Shown piece after piece: positions 22,565 through 30,092 of a DNA stretch of 34,367 nucleotides. Origin of the DNA: Candidatus Saccharimonadota bacterium (GTDB lineage Bacteria; Patescibacteriota; Saccharimonadia; Saccharimonadales; Saccharimonadaceae); NCBI GenBank assembly GCA_017511645.1, contig JAFWJH010000005.1:1-34367 (forward strand), given 5' to 3'. The first letter of the stretch is position 1. The number at the start of each line of letters is the position of its first letter. The notes below the pieces were generated by a model that saw only the letters and a list, made by a program, of their open reading frames with translations, searched no databases and had not been told where the DNA came from. Made by a program: the position numbers and the translations under genes.

Positions 22565-22588
22565 CCACCATTAAATTAATAATGGTGG
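22565..22588 (-). promoter_or_regulatory. Hairpin pairing tRNA-Ala 3' end with trpS ribosome-binding site
   Basis: On the minus strand CCACCATTA (22588-22580) and TAATGGTGG (22573-22565) form a perfect 9-bp stem with a 6-nt loop. The left arm holds the tRNA CCA; the right arm holds the GGTGG before trpS. No T run follows, so it is not a terminator. Confidence 0.6.
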
Positions 22589-22658
22589 AGCGTAGGAGGC
22601 TCGAACTCCTCACCTCTTCCATGCCATGGAAGCGCTCTACCAAATGAGCTAACGCCCC
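22583..22658 (-). tRNA. tRNA-Ala(GGC)
   Basis: A 76-nt cloverleaf with CCA encoded. Acceptor GGGGCGT pairs with ACGCTCC (one G-U); the anticodon loop ATGGCAT gives GGC (codons GCC/GCU). Confidence 0.94.
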
Positions 22659-22668
22659 ACACATCTAT

Positions 22669-22677
22669 ATCTTATCA
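22669..22677 (-). promoter_or_regulatory. tRNA-Ala(GGC)/trpS -10
   Basis: TGATAAGAT on the minus strand, with TTGTTT as a possible -35 seventeen bases upstream. Start predicted about 4 nt before the tRNA. It overlaps the region of the divergent plus promoter. Confidence 0.5.
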
Positions 22678-22681
22678 TATA

Positions 22682-22710
22682 TTGACATTTTAAACAACTT
22701 GTGCTATAAT
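22682..22710 (+). promoter_or_regulatory. Perfect-consensus sigma-70 promoter
   Basis: TTGACA, 17-nt spacer, TATAAT, with the extended TGn. It drives the small membrane protein gene at 22745. Confidence 0.85.
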
Positions 22711-22744
22711 AAAAGATATCCATCAAGGAGGGGGTTGATCTATA

Positions 22745-23158
22745 TTGAGAAATATATTAAGATGGATCGTAAACTTATTAATATCTGGGCTTATCATATG
22801 GGGAGCATCTGTAGTCTTTCCCAACCTAGTATTCGTGCGTAACTTCAAAACCTTAGCCTCAGTAACATTTTTGCTTTGGTTTCTCACGGTAGCCATTGGC
22901 CTATTTTCAATCGTCATGATGCTTAATGGCATCTTTATTCACGGTTGCGGCTGCAGCTGGATCATTGCAGGGTTCTTCATGATGGCTTTTTCCAAAATGA
23001 TTGCTCTACACATACTAAGTGCATATATGTCAGGCTTTTTTATTAAAGACTTCTGGCTCGAATGCCTCATTGCAATATTGTGCTCAATATTTGCTATTCC
23101 AGAAACACCAAGATATGACAGGCATGACTACTACAACCATGACCCCAGATATTACTAA
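22745..23158 (+). CDS. Small membrane protein, holin-4-superfamily-like
   Basis: A 137-residue protein with four hydrophobic helices and a polar Asp/His/Tyr-rich tail. The order of helices and NFKTLASVTFLLWFLTVAIG resemble the 4-TM 'phage holin family' membrane proteins common on bacterial chromosomes, which are not proven holins. The start is a TTG at 22745; AAGGAGGGGG lies about 10 nt upstream and an in-frame stop lies at 22736. A perfect-consensus promoter stands just before it, so strong expression is expected. A Cys-rich CGCSW motif is in the second loop. Confidence 0.6.
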   Translation: MRNILRWIVNLLISGLIIWGASVVFPNLVFVRNFKTLASVTFLLWFLTVAIGLFSIVMMLNGIFIHGCGCSWIIAGFFMMAFSKMIALHILSAYMSGFFIKDFWLECLIAILCSIFAIPETPRYDRHDYYNHDPRYY

Positions 23159-23161
23159 CCA

Positions 23162-23192
23162 AAATACCCAGCATCCTAGCTGGGTATTTCTA
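23162..23192. terminator. Terminator between convergent genes
   Basis: AAATACCCAGC (23162-23172) pairs perfectly with GCTGGGTATTT (23179-23189) around a 6-nt loop. T-rich flanks lie on both sides, so it can serve the plus gene and the minus hydrolase gene. Confidence 0.75.
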
Positions 23193-23208
23193 TTAGAGTT
23201 GTTATTTA

Positions 23209-24159
23209 TTATACCTGTACCAGCTCAGTACTATCTAGATTATAGTCCCCCATCGCCACCTTCTGGATCGCCGGATCTTCGTATGTATTATAATAATACG
23301 TCTTGGTCGCTGCCGAATACCCACCGGTGTAAATGGTCTTCTCATACGCGCCATCTGCCATTGCCGCCGCACCATCAATCATCGCTACACCAGTAAGTGT
23401 ATGAAACAGCCTCGACACATTCTCTTCTTCGGTATTCTTGGCCGGATAGTGCGTATTAAGATACGCCACCCGCACAAATCGTGACGGCGAATAATAATCG
23501 CCTGGTATACCCCGCATCAAAGAGCCACTGCCAAAGGCTGTCATCTTGGCCTTACCCCAGCGCACCTCTTTTGGCATTTGTGAGAATAGATTCATATAGT
23601 TGCGCAAGTTTTCTTGATGCCACGCATAGCCCGGCTGATTCGTCAAAATATCTACATCGTTATGAAAAATCTCCATACCTTTGTCGGTATATTCTACTAC
23701 AATCGAGCGCTTCGCATCACCAATGATCCAATGTAGCATCGATACCGGATATTTGTCGTTAATCGGCTTTGCCACAATCGCCACGTCTTTTAGGACCTTC
23801 TCTACGTCGTCTACCGTCGCAAAGTTCGCCACCACCCAGAATGGAAACTCATACGCCGCGACATTAGTCTTACCATCTACCGCAGTATCAGCATATTTGG
23901 CATAGCCCGGAAAGTTTAACCCCGCAATCGCCAAGCCATTTTCATTAGCACAGTCAAAATATAACGGTACGTTTTCTTCGACAATCGCCATACCGATCAC
24001 CGCACCTTGGCTCATACTCATTTCACCGAGGAATGCCGAGTTATACTTGTATCCACGTGGCGTTACCACTACTTTTTGCCCATATGGCACCGACCAGTCC
24101 AAGTTCCGCCCAAAATACATCCCGCCATCACTACTAGTAAATCTCACCCCTGTACACAT
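23209..24159 (-). CDS. Choloylglycine hydrolase / penicillin V acylase family (Ntn hydrolase)
   Basis: A 316-residue linear-amide hydrolase. Removal of Met exposes the catalytic Cys2. Conserved active-site residues are Arg18 and Asp21 (FGRNLDW), Asn82 (GLNFPG), Asn174 (LTNQPGY) and Arg227 (YSPSRFVR). The family hydrolyses conjugated bile salts, penicillin V or N-acyl homoserine lactones; I cannot choose among them by eye. There is no signal peptide. Shine-Dalgarno GGGAGG precedes the ATG, and the gene lies 25 nt after the CotH gene on the same strand, so it is likely co-transcribed with it. A bile-acid or quorum-signal role would point to host or community interaction. Confidence 0.88.
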   Translation of the reverse strand: MCTGVRFTSSDGGMYFGRNLDWSVPYGQKVVVTPRGYKYNSAFLGEMSMSQGAVIGMAIVEENVPLYFDCANENGLAIAGLNFPGYAKYADTAVDGKTNVAAYEFPFWVVANFATVDDVEKVLKDVAIVAKPINDKYPVSMLHWIIGDAKRSIVVEYTDKGMEIFHNDVDILTNQPGYAWHQENLRNYMNLFSQMPKEVRWGKAKMTAFGSGSLMRGIPGDYYSPSRFVRVAYLNTHYPAKNTEEENVSRLFHTLTGVAMIDGAAAMADGAYEKTIYTGGYSAATKTYYYNTYEDPAIQKVAMGDYNLDSTELVQV

Positions 24160-24184
24160 TTTGCCTCCCTTTTAATTTTTAAAT

Positions 24185-25504
24185 CTATATTACATTTATA
24201 TCATAATTTACACAATTATTACCATATTCATTTTCAAAATGCCGAAAACGCCGCATCACCCAGTTTATTAGCTTTTCCGATTCCTGGTTTACGTCACTCT
24301 TATCCCATCTTGATAAATCTCGCTGCCGTGCCTCGTCTATCATCGCCACCCGCTGCTCTATCCAGCCAAGTAGCTCCTCGCCTCGCCCGCACATTTTCTC
24401 TGCAAAAATATCGTCTACAACTTTTCTAAACTCCGGCATCCGCATCAAATAATATATCAATCTAGACGTCGACTTGTCCACCTCTAATTCTACCTCAAAG
24501 CCATCTTTATCATAATCTTTCCACCCAAAAGCGAACTTCTCACGTGTCCGCACATCCTCTGGCAAGAAAAACTCACTCCCACCCCACCGTGCATTAGACA
24601 GTGCCAAATCATAGTCCCAATACACCCCAGCATGGATCTTATCCATCACGCCATCCTTATATAGATGCCAGCTCGTATTATATGCATCCGGGTTCGAAGT
24701 AAACTCGCTCACGAGATAGTATTTCGCAAAAGATTCCACGTCAATCAGCTTCTCCACCGTCTCATAATCTCCTGCCTCCGCCGCTATTTCTAGCGCATTA
24801 AAGCTATCCAAAAAATCTCGCATCGCTGGCGCCAGGTTTTCCTCGTCCACCAAATCTTTTACTACCAGACAATTTTCGTCATATGCCTTATAGCAAATCC
24901 CTCCCGTATGTAAATTATCCAGCTCTACCAGTACCCCTAACGGATCCTTCAAGTTCACCAAATCCTTGCCGATCTCCACTTTTTGCACCAAATAATACAA
25001 CCCCCGATAATCTCCATCTATATATAGCTCCACAAACTCACCATTTTGCGCCCAATCTCCACCAAGCATCCGCCCCACATAGTAAGCGATATCATTGCGA
25101 AGCTGCGTATCGTCTAAAGCATTTGCCAGTAGCACCCATTTCTTGGCCTTACCAAGTCCTAGCAAATTCACTTTTTTCTCAAACTTCAAATCATACGGTT
25201 TTTTGGTTTGAATCCAGGTAGAATTACCGTGCCCACTAATCTGAACGTTATCAAACTGAAAAACACCACTCTGGCTCGTCAGATCCACGGTATTACCATC
25301 ATATTTTACTACTTTTTCATTGTTGTCTATTTCTTCTAGTGTAATATCCGCTAGAGTAATATCCATTCTCGGTATGCCGTCGTATATAAAAGCTACTTCC
25401 TCCGTCTGCGTTCTACCATCTATTGTCAAAACAATCACTACCACCAAAATCACAGCCACCAAAAAACTACCCCACAACACACCCCACCATCTTCGACTGT
25501 TCAT
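24185..25504 (-). CDS. CotH-family protein kinase-like, membrane anchored
   Basis: A 439-residue protein with one N-terminal membrane helix (about residues 8-28) and an outside CotH domain. Landmarks are the short HGNSTW segment, KKPYDLKFEKK, KWVLLANALDD, LRNDIAYYVGR, VELYIDGDYRGLYYLVQKVEIG and the metal-binding GVYWDYDLAL. CotH proteins are atypical kinases; the Bacillus protein phosphorylates a spore-coat protein and related ones occur on many bacterial surfaces. The target here is unknown. The gene has its own extended -10 exactly 6 nt before the ATG and lies 35 nt downstream of the sortase. Confidence 0.85.
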   Translation of the reverse strand: MNSRRWWGVLWGSFLVAVILVVVIVLTIDGRTQTEEVAFIYDGIPRMDITLADITLEEIDNNEKVVKYDGNTVDLTSQSGVFQFDNVQISGHGNSTWIQTKKPYDLKFEKKVNLLGLGKAKKWVLLANALDDTQLRNDIAYYVGRMLGGDWAQNGEFVELYIDGDYRGLYYLVQKVEIGKDLVNLKDPLGVLVELDNLHTGGICYKAYDENCLVVKDLVDEENLAPAMRDFLDSFNALEIAAEAGDYETVEKLIDVESFAKYYLVSEFTSNPDAYNTSWHLYKDGVMDKIHAGVYWDYDLALSNARWGGSEFFLPEDVRTREKFAFGWKDYDKDGFEVELEVDKSTSRLIYYLMRMPEFRKVVDDIFAEKMCGRGEELLGWIEQRVAMIDEARQRDLSRWDKSDVNQESEKLINWVMRRFRHFENEYGNNCVNYDINVI

Positions 25505-25510
25505 ATTTTT

Positions 25511-25519
25511 ATTTTACCA
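25511..25519 (-). promoter_or_regulatory. Extended -10 promoter of CotH gene
   Basis: TGGTAAAAT on the minus strand within TGTGGTAAAAT, 6 nt before the ATG at 25504. Confidence 0.6.
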
Positions 25520-25539
25520 CATTCATAAGGAAGGTAAAA

Positions 25540-26130
25540 TTATATCGCATCAGCATACACTACCAAGCGGTGCGTCGCGTCACCACCACCTAGCGGCTGC
25601 CCCGCACAAGTCATCAAAGCCACACTGTGACCCATGGCACTATAAGCAATTTTTCGCATCAAGCTACTATCGTTTTCTAGGTTACCATCCGCAGTTTTAC
25701 GATAAGTCACCTTATCAGCCACTCGGTAGCTTTTTGCCACGCCCCCTTCAGCAATAGTAAACACTTCGCCTACTGCCAAACTACCAAGATTTCCTAGTAA
25801 ATTACCCGAATTATGCCCATAAACCAATTTTCTAAACTTATAGATATCATTGTAGCTCAAATTTTCCGCTATCATCTTGTCGGTAAATATCGTCACTGTG
25901 TAGTTTTTTGTCTGCGGCGCTGCCGGCTGATATCCCGCCGCCGGTGCTGTATAATTTATCACAACAGGCGCTACCTCTTGAGCTGGCTCTGGTTCTGGTT
26001 CTACTATTGTTTCTACAGCGTTAAACTCTGGTGTCGACGCCACAAAACTATCTGAAGCAGTCAAAAACTCTGGGCTACCAAATATCCCTATAAAACTAGA
26101 AAACAACAACAAAAAAAGGCGTTTCGCCAT
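25540..26130 (-). CDS. Sortase family protein
   Basis: A 196-residue secreted or membrane-bound transpeptidase. The first 25 residues form a hydrophobic signal or anchor, then a Pro/Glu-rich linker to about residue 75, then the sortase barrel. The catalytic triad residues are His106 (VYGHNSG), Cys175 (ALMTCAG) and Arg188 (THRLVVYA). Sortases attach secreted proteins with a C-terminal sorting signal to cell-wall material or build pili. No sorting-signal substrate is visible in this window. A perfect-consensus promoter drives it, and GGGAG stands before the ATG. Confidence 0.9.
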   Translation of the reverse strand: MAKRLFLLLFSSFIGIFGSPEFLTASDSFVASTPEFNAVETIVEPEPEPAQEVAPVVINYTAPAAGYQPAAPQTKNYTVTIFTDKMIAENLSYNDIYKFRKLVYGHNSGNLLGNLGSLAVGEVFTIAEGGVAKSYRVADKVTYRKTADGNLENDSSLMRKIAYSAMGHSVALMTCAGQPLGGGDATHRLVVYADAI

Positions 26131-26162
26131 CTAAAACTCCCAATATGACTTAACTCTTCCTT

Positions 26163-26191
26163 ATTATAGCACACTTTAGCAAAAATGTCAA
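26163..26191 (-). promoter_or_regulatory. Perfect-consensus sigma-70 promoter of sortase gene
   Basis: TTGACA, 17-nt spacer, TATAAT on the minus strand, with TGTGC before the -10. Leader about 26 nt. It is back-to-back with the plus promoter at 26196. Confidence 0.85.
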
Positions 26192-26195
26192 TATC

Positions 26196-26224
26196 TAGAC
26201 AACTTTACAGGGGTAAGTTATAAT
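26196..26224 (+). promoter_or_regulatory. Promoter of the HD-domain gene
   Basis: TAGACA, 17-nt spacer, TATAAT on the plus strand. Its -35 lies 4 nt from the sortase -35, so the two polymerases would compete. Confidence 0.65.
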
Positions 26225-26237
26225 TAACCAAAATAGG

Positions 26238-27122
26238 GTGGAGTACTTTTATATTTTGGAGGTGTTATTTATCGAAAAAACATTTATTTACGAGAAATTT
26301 TACCATGTTCTTGACAGAGAAAGCAGACTTTCTAAACGTTTTAATCCTTGTCTCGCTTCAGCTGAAGAGATTCTCGGCATCACTGAACAGATTCGCTGCG
26401 TTGCACAATCAGCCACAGTTTTGAGAGCTTGTGCTACTCATCATGGCTTGACCAAAGACAAAATCGCTTACGAATCTGTCAGCGCACACACCAATCTAGT
26501 CTCAGCAATTGTGGATCGTGTGTTGTCTTATGAATACGGCCCAGATTTCGAAAAAACCGAAGACGGATTTAACTACCGCGAAATCATGGAAGTCATCCGC
26601 AGACACGATTTAGCTGAAAATACCACCGGTGACATACCCGATAACGGTGCCCGCGACGAACAAGCTAAGCTCAATGATGAGCGTAGATATCTTCGTTTGT
26701 TTGCTGAGCAGTCTCCTTCTCGTGAGTCAGACTTCGAAAAACGCATCAAAAACTTACAGAACAATATGCAGAAAAAATGTGGCTTCACAGGTAAATTACT
26801 CTACGTCGCCGACAAAATTGCAGCTACGCTGATGGTGCTGTACTATGACTCTATAGATCTACCACCAGTATTAGACTCTTGCAAACCCGGCCTATCAGAC
26901 AAAGAGCTTGCCGAAATGAAGATCTGTAAGCAAAAAGTTCCCGGCCGAGCCGACACGTTCTATAAAGCCAGCGAGATGTGGGCCATCGATTATTTTAAGA
27001 TTCGTAAACTCTACGAATACGACACCACAGGCCTCGTCACTGCCATACTTATCATGTCTACTATTATTACTAATGGTAAGTGGTACGAATGGCGCGAAGA
27101 AGATTACGAAAACGGCAGTTAA
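26238..27122 (+). CDS. HD-domain phosphohydrolase, YfbR/5'-deoxynucleotidase-like
   Basis: A protein of up to 294 residues. The metal-binding HD pattern is present: His84 (SAHTNLV), His123-Asp124 (RRHDLAE, with Glu127), then GDIPD, and a distal Asp in YVADKIAAT. HDLAENTTGDIP matches the motif of YfbR-type 5'-deoxynucleotidases, which remove the phosphate from deoxynucleoside monophosphates. Placement before thyA and folA fits a role in deoxynucleotide balance. The start is uncertain: GTG at 26238 has no clear ribosome site, while a strong GGAGGTG at 26258-26264 is followed 6 nt later only by an ATC at 26271. Confidence 0.75.
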   Translation: MEYFYILEVLFIEKTFIYEKFYHVLDRESRLSKRFNPCLASAEEILGITEQIRCVAQSATVLRACATHHGLTKDKIAYESVSAHTNLVSAIVDRVLSYEYGPDFEKTEDGFNYREIMEVIRRHDLAENTTGDIPDNGARDEQAKLNDERRYLRLFAEQSPSRESDFEKRIKNLQNNMQKKCGFTGKLLYVADKIAATLMVLYYDSIDLPPVLDSCKPGLSDKELAEMKICKQKVPGRADTFYKASEMWAIDYFKIRKLYEYDTTGLVTAILIMSTIITNGKWYEWREEDYENGS

Positions 27123-27140
27123 TCACCTCCACTCTATCTA

Positions 27141-27171
27141 ACCCCGAGTTTTTACTAGCTCGGGGTCTTTT
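27141..27171 (+). terminator. Terminator after HD-domain gene
   Basis: ACCCCGAG (27141-27148) pairs with CTCGGGGT (27159-27166), followed by CTTTTC. Confidence 0.75.
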
Positions 27172-27173
27172 CG

Positions 27174-27182
27174 TGCTATAAT
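27174..27182 (+). promoter_or_regulatory. Extended -10 promoter of thyA operon
   Basis: TGCTATAAT; leader about 12 nt, with a Shine-Dalgarno CGGAGGT before the ATG. Confidence 0.65.
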
Positions 27183-27200
27183 ATAAAAAACGGAGGTAAA

Positions 27201-28166
27201 ATGAGCAAATTCGACGATCAATATATCGACCTTTGCCGGCGCATCCTAGATCACGGCGAAAAAATCACCAACTACAAAAAAAATGACGACCGAAACACTG
27301 CCGCTAGCACCGCTATTCCAGACCACACCGCTCAAGCTTCATCCGAGGCTCGCACCATCCGCTTGCCGCATCAAATCCTCCAGTTTGATTTATCCGAAGA
27401 GTTTCCAATCTTAGTTTCTAAAAAAGTGGGCTTTAAGAGCGCCACGCTCGAAATGCTCTGGATCTATCAAGTCGCCTCCAATGATGTACGTTGGTTACAA
27501 GATCGCAACATCAAAATCTGGAACGAATGGGAAATCGCCAAAGACGGTACCTATCAAGGCCGCAATATTAATGAAATCTATGCCACCACCCACCCATCCG
27601 AGCCCAAGGAAGATTTTGCCCATACTATCGGCACCGCTTACGGCTGGATCGTCAAAAAATACAACCTCATCGGCAATCTCATCGAAACTCTCAAGAAAAA
27701 TCCCGGCAATCGCCGCATGATTATGAGCCTTTGGCAAAACGAGTGGCTGCCCACTGCCGCCTTGCCGTCCTGTGTATGGAACTCACAGTGGAACCTAATC
27801 GACGGCAAGCTCAACCTTCTCGTCACCTCGCGTTCTACCGACGTACCACTTGGCTTGCCATTCAATATTGCTCAATACGCCGTGCTTTGCTACCTTATAG
27901 CTCAGAGTATCGGCGCCAAACCTGGCCAGTTTACTTTTATCACCAACGACGCGCATATCTATGAAAACCAAGTTAACGGCATCCGCGAACAAATCGCCCG
28001 TTATGACAAAGCTATTAAGGACGGCACTTTGCCGCCTACACCAAAACTCTGGATCAATCCCGACATTACCGATTTTTACAAGTTTGACAATTCTAAAGAC
28101 TTAAAAGACATCCGCCTCGAAAACTATGAAAATCTCGGCACTATTAAGATGCCAGTTACGGAGTAA
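27201..28166 (+). CDS. thyA: Thymidylate synthase
   Basis: A 321-residue folate-dependent thymidylate synthase converting dUMP to dTMP with methylene-tetrahydrofolate. Landmarks are NRRMIMSLWQNEW, the catalytic Cys in LPSCVWNSQW, and TSRSTDVPLGLPFNIAQYAVL for dUMP binding, then NDAHIYENQ. The common LPPCH around the nucleophile reads LPSCV here, a variant I have seen in some Gram-positive homologues. First gene of thyA-folA-glyA: folA starts 2 nt after the stop. Confidence 0.95.
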   Translation: MSKFDDQYIDLCRRILDHGEKITNYKKNDDRNTAASTAIPDHTAQASSEARTIRLPHQILQFDLSEEFPILVSKKVGFKSATLEMLWIYQVASNDVRWLQDRNIKIWNEWEIAKDGTYQGRNINEIYATTHPSEPKEDFAHTIGTAYGWIVKKYNLIGNLIETLKKNPGNRRMIMSLWQNEWLPTAALPSCVWNSQWNLIDGKLNLLVTSRSTDVPLGLPFNIAQYAVLCYLIAQSIGAKPGQFTFITNDAHIYENQVNGIREQIARYDKAIKDGTLPPTPKLWINPDITDFYKFDNSKDLKDIRLENYENLGTIKMPVTE

Positions 28167-28167
28167 A

Positions 28168-28641
28168 ATGTTTAGTATTATTGCAGCAATTGGCAAAAAC
28201 AATGAACTTGGCAAAAACGGCGGCCTAGTTTTTAATATCAAAGAGGACATGAAATTTTTTAAAGATACTACCACTGGGCACAAAGTTGTCATGGGTTATA
28301 GAACTTGGAAAAGCCTACCCAAGAAACTCCCAGACCGCGAAAACTTCGTAGTTTCCTACGAAGAAGTAAAAGAAGCCGACCATACTATAACAAATCTTGA
28401 CAATTTTATCGACCAAAACAAAGACACCGACGAAGAAATCTTCATCATCGGCGGCGGCATGGTTTATACCGCTTTCCTAGATCACGCCAAAAATCTCTAC
28501 CTTACCGAAATCGACGCTACCGTTCCAGATGCCGACACCTTTTTCCCAGAGTTTGATAAATCCAACTACAACAAAACCATAATCAAGAAAGGGTCAGAAA
28601 ATGGTCTAACCTACACCTTCGCCAAATATATTAAAAAATAA
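28168..28641 (+). CDS. folA: Dihydrofolate reductase
   Basis: A 157-residue enzyme that regenerates tetrahydrofolate from the dihydrofolate produced by thymidylate synthase. The frame is open to 28126, but MFSIIAAIGKNNELGKNG at 28168 is the family start. The acidic active-site residue is in NIKEDMKFFK, NADPH-binding segments are VVMGYRTWKSL and FIIGGGMVYTAFL. It starts 2 nt after the thyA stop, with GGAG inside the end of thyA. glyA follows after 9 nt, making a compact thymidylate cycle. Confidence 0.95.
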   Translation: MFSIIAAIGKNNELGKNGGLVFNIKEDMKFFKDTTTGHKVVMGYRTWKSLPKKLPDRENFVVSYEEVKEADHTITNLDNFIDQNKDTDEEIFIIGGGMVYTAFLDHAKNLYLTEIDATVPDADTFFPEFDKSNYNKTIIKKGSENGLTYTFAKYIKK

Positions 28642-28650
28642 GGAGAAAAT

Positions 28651-30006
28651 ATGAAAGATCCAATATTTGATTTGATTAACAATGAAAAAAAACGTCAAAG
28701 CGAAGGTTTGGAGCTCATCCCCAGCGAAAATTACGTTTCAGCTAATGTTCTAGAAGCAATGGGGTCAGTACTGACTAATAAATACTCTGAAGGTTATCCT
28801 AGTTTTGAAGGCATTGGTGAATGGGATGAAACAAAAATCGCCACTAAAATCTTACCCAACTACCGCTATTATGGCGGACAGGCCAACGTCGACCGCATCG
28901 AGCGCCTCGCCATCGATCGCGCCTGTAGGCTTTTCCACGCCGACCACGCCAATGTCCAGCCTCACTCCGGCGCCAACGCCAATGAAGCGGTTTATTTCGC
29001 TTGGTGTGAGCCTGGTGACAAGATCCTCGCCATGAGCTTGCCTGCTGGTGGTCATCTCACGCATGGCTCCCCAGTCACTCGTTCTGCTAAAATTTATAAT
29101 TTCATCAGTTACGGCGTCACCGCAGACGGTGACATTAATTACGACGAACTCGAACAAAAAGCTCTCGCTGAGCAACCCAAAATCATCCTGATCGGCTACT
29201 CTGCCTTTATGAAAATTCCAGATTTTGCTCGCGTTGCCAAAATCGCTGCCAAAATCCCAAATTGTCTTTTGATGGCAGACATGGCTCATGTTGCTGGCCT
29301 CATCGCCGGTGGCGTTCATCCCAACCCCCTAGATTATGGTTTTCATGTAATGACTACCACTACTCATAAAACTCTCCGCGGCCCACGTGGTGGCTTAATT
29401 CTCTCTAAAGGCAATGTCGCTTCACCACTGAAAAAACCTGAGAAAACTATCGAAAATATCCCGATTTTAATTGACCGCTCAGTCTTCCCTGGTACTCAAG
29501 GCGGGCCACTCGAACATATTGTCGCCGCCAAAGCTGTAGCCTTTGGTGAGGCCTTACAACCAGAATTCAAGACTTACGCCAAAGATATCGTCAAAAACGC
29601 CAAAGTCCTCGCCGAAGAGCTTATAAAACATGGCTTTGTCCTACAGGGCGGCGGCACCGAAAACCACCTTATCCTCGTCAACGTTAAAGACGGATTTGGC
29701 TTTGATGGCAAGATTTACGAAAAAGCCCTCGATATGGTCGGCCTTACCTTAAATGCCAACGCCATTCCTACTGATAAAGGTGGCGCCTTCCATCCTTCCG
29801 GCGTCCGGCTTGGCACCCCAGCCATCACTACACGTGGTCTTGGCACTAGTGAAATGAAAACACTAGCTGCCTGGATGAAAAAGGTTGCTGATATTTGCGC
29901 CGAAGCTGAGACCGAAGAAAAACTCGCCGACTTCGCCGCCGAGCTCGAAACTATTCGCAACGAAGTCCGCGCCCTCGCCCTCAAGTTCCCAGTTCCTGGT
30001 ATTTAA
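28651..30006 (+). CDS. glyA: Serine hydroxymethyltransferase
   Basis: A 451-residue PLP enzyme, longer than the usual 415-430. It converts serine and tetrahydrofolate to glycine and methylene-tetrahydrofolate, the cofactor of thymidylate synthase. Landmarks are GLELIPSENYVS, QPHSGANANEAVY, LLMADMAHVAGLIAGG and the PLP-lysine motif TTTTHKTLRGPRGG. An insertion of about 20 residues (GIGEWDETKIATKILPN) sits between NKYSEGYPSFE and RYYGGQ, where most homologues go directly. Shine-Dalgarno AAGGAG precedes the ATG. Confidence 0.95.
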   Translation: MKDPIFDLINNEKKRQSEGLELIPSENYVSANVLEAMGSVLTNKYSEGYPSFEGIGEWDETKIATKILPNYRYYGGQANVDRIERLAIDRACRLFHADHANVQPHSGANANEAVYFAWCEPGDKILAMSLPAGGHLTHGSPVTRSAKIYNFISYGVTADGDINYDELEQKALAEQPKIILIGYSAFMKIPDFARVAKIAAKIPNCLLMADMAHVAGLIAGGVHPNPLDYGFHVMTTTTHKTLRGPRGGLILSKGNVASPLKKPEKTIENIPILIDRSVFPGTQGGPLEHIVAAKAVAFGEALQPEFKTYAKDIVKNAKVLAEELIKHGFVLQGGGTENHLILVNVKDGFGFDGKIYEKALDMVGLTLNANAIPTDKGGAFHPSGVRLGTPAITTRGLGTSEMKTLAAWMKKVADICAEAETEEKLADFAAELETIRNEVRALALKFPVPGI

Positions 30007-30020
30007 AATAAACCATAAAA

Positions 30021-30050
30021 AAAGATAGCCCTAAAAGGGGCTATCTTTTT
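30021..30050. terminator. Bidirectional terminator of glyA and tRNA-Ala(CGC)
   Basis: GATAGCCC (30024-30031) pairs with GGGCTATC (30038-30045). T runs follow on the plus strand (30046-30050) and on the minus strand. Confidence 0.8.
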
Positions 30051-30079
30051 ATTATATCACACTTATGTTAAAAAGTCAA
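30051..30079 (-). promoter_or_regulatory. Orphan near-consensus promoter facing glyA antisense
   Basis: TTGACT, 17-nt spacer, TATAAT on the minus strand. Start would be at about 30044, inside the terminator stem, reading antisense into glyA; no minus gene follows. It is a near copy of the promoter at 21516-21544. Confidence 0.6.
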
Positions 30080-30092
30080 TATTTTAATATTC

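Noticed and set aside
22557-22664. Upstream extension of trpS into tRNA-Ala
   Set aside because: The extra 36 codons are tRNA sequence. The family start MKTILTG at 22556 has its own ribosome site.
24007-24429. Plus-strand ORF across the hydrolase/CotH boundary
   Set aside because: It is antisense to two well-supported genes, low in complexity and lacks a promoter.
28852-29319. Minus-strand ORF of 155 codons inside glyA
   Set aside because: It is a shadow frame of a strongly conserved enzyme. The antisense promoter at 30051 is too far away and lies behind a terminator stem.
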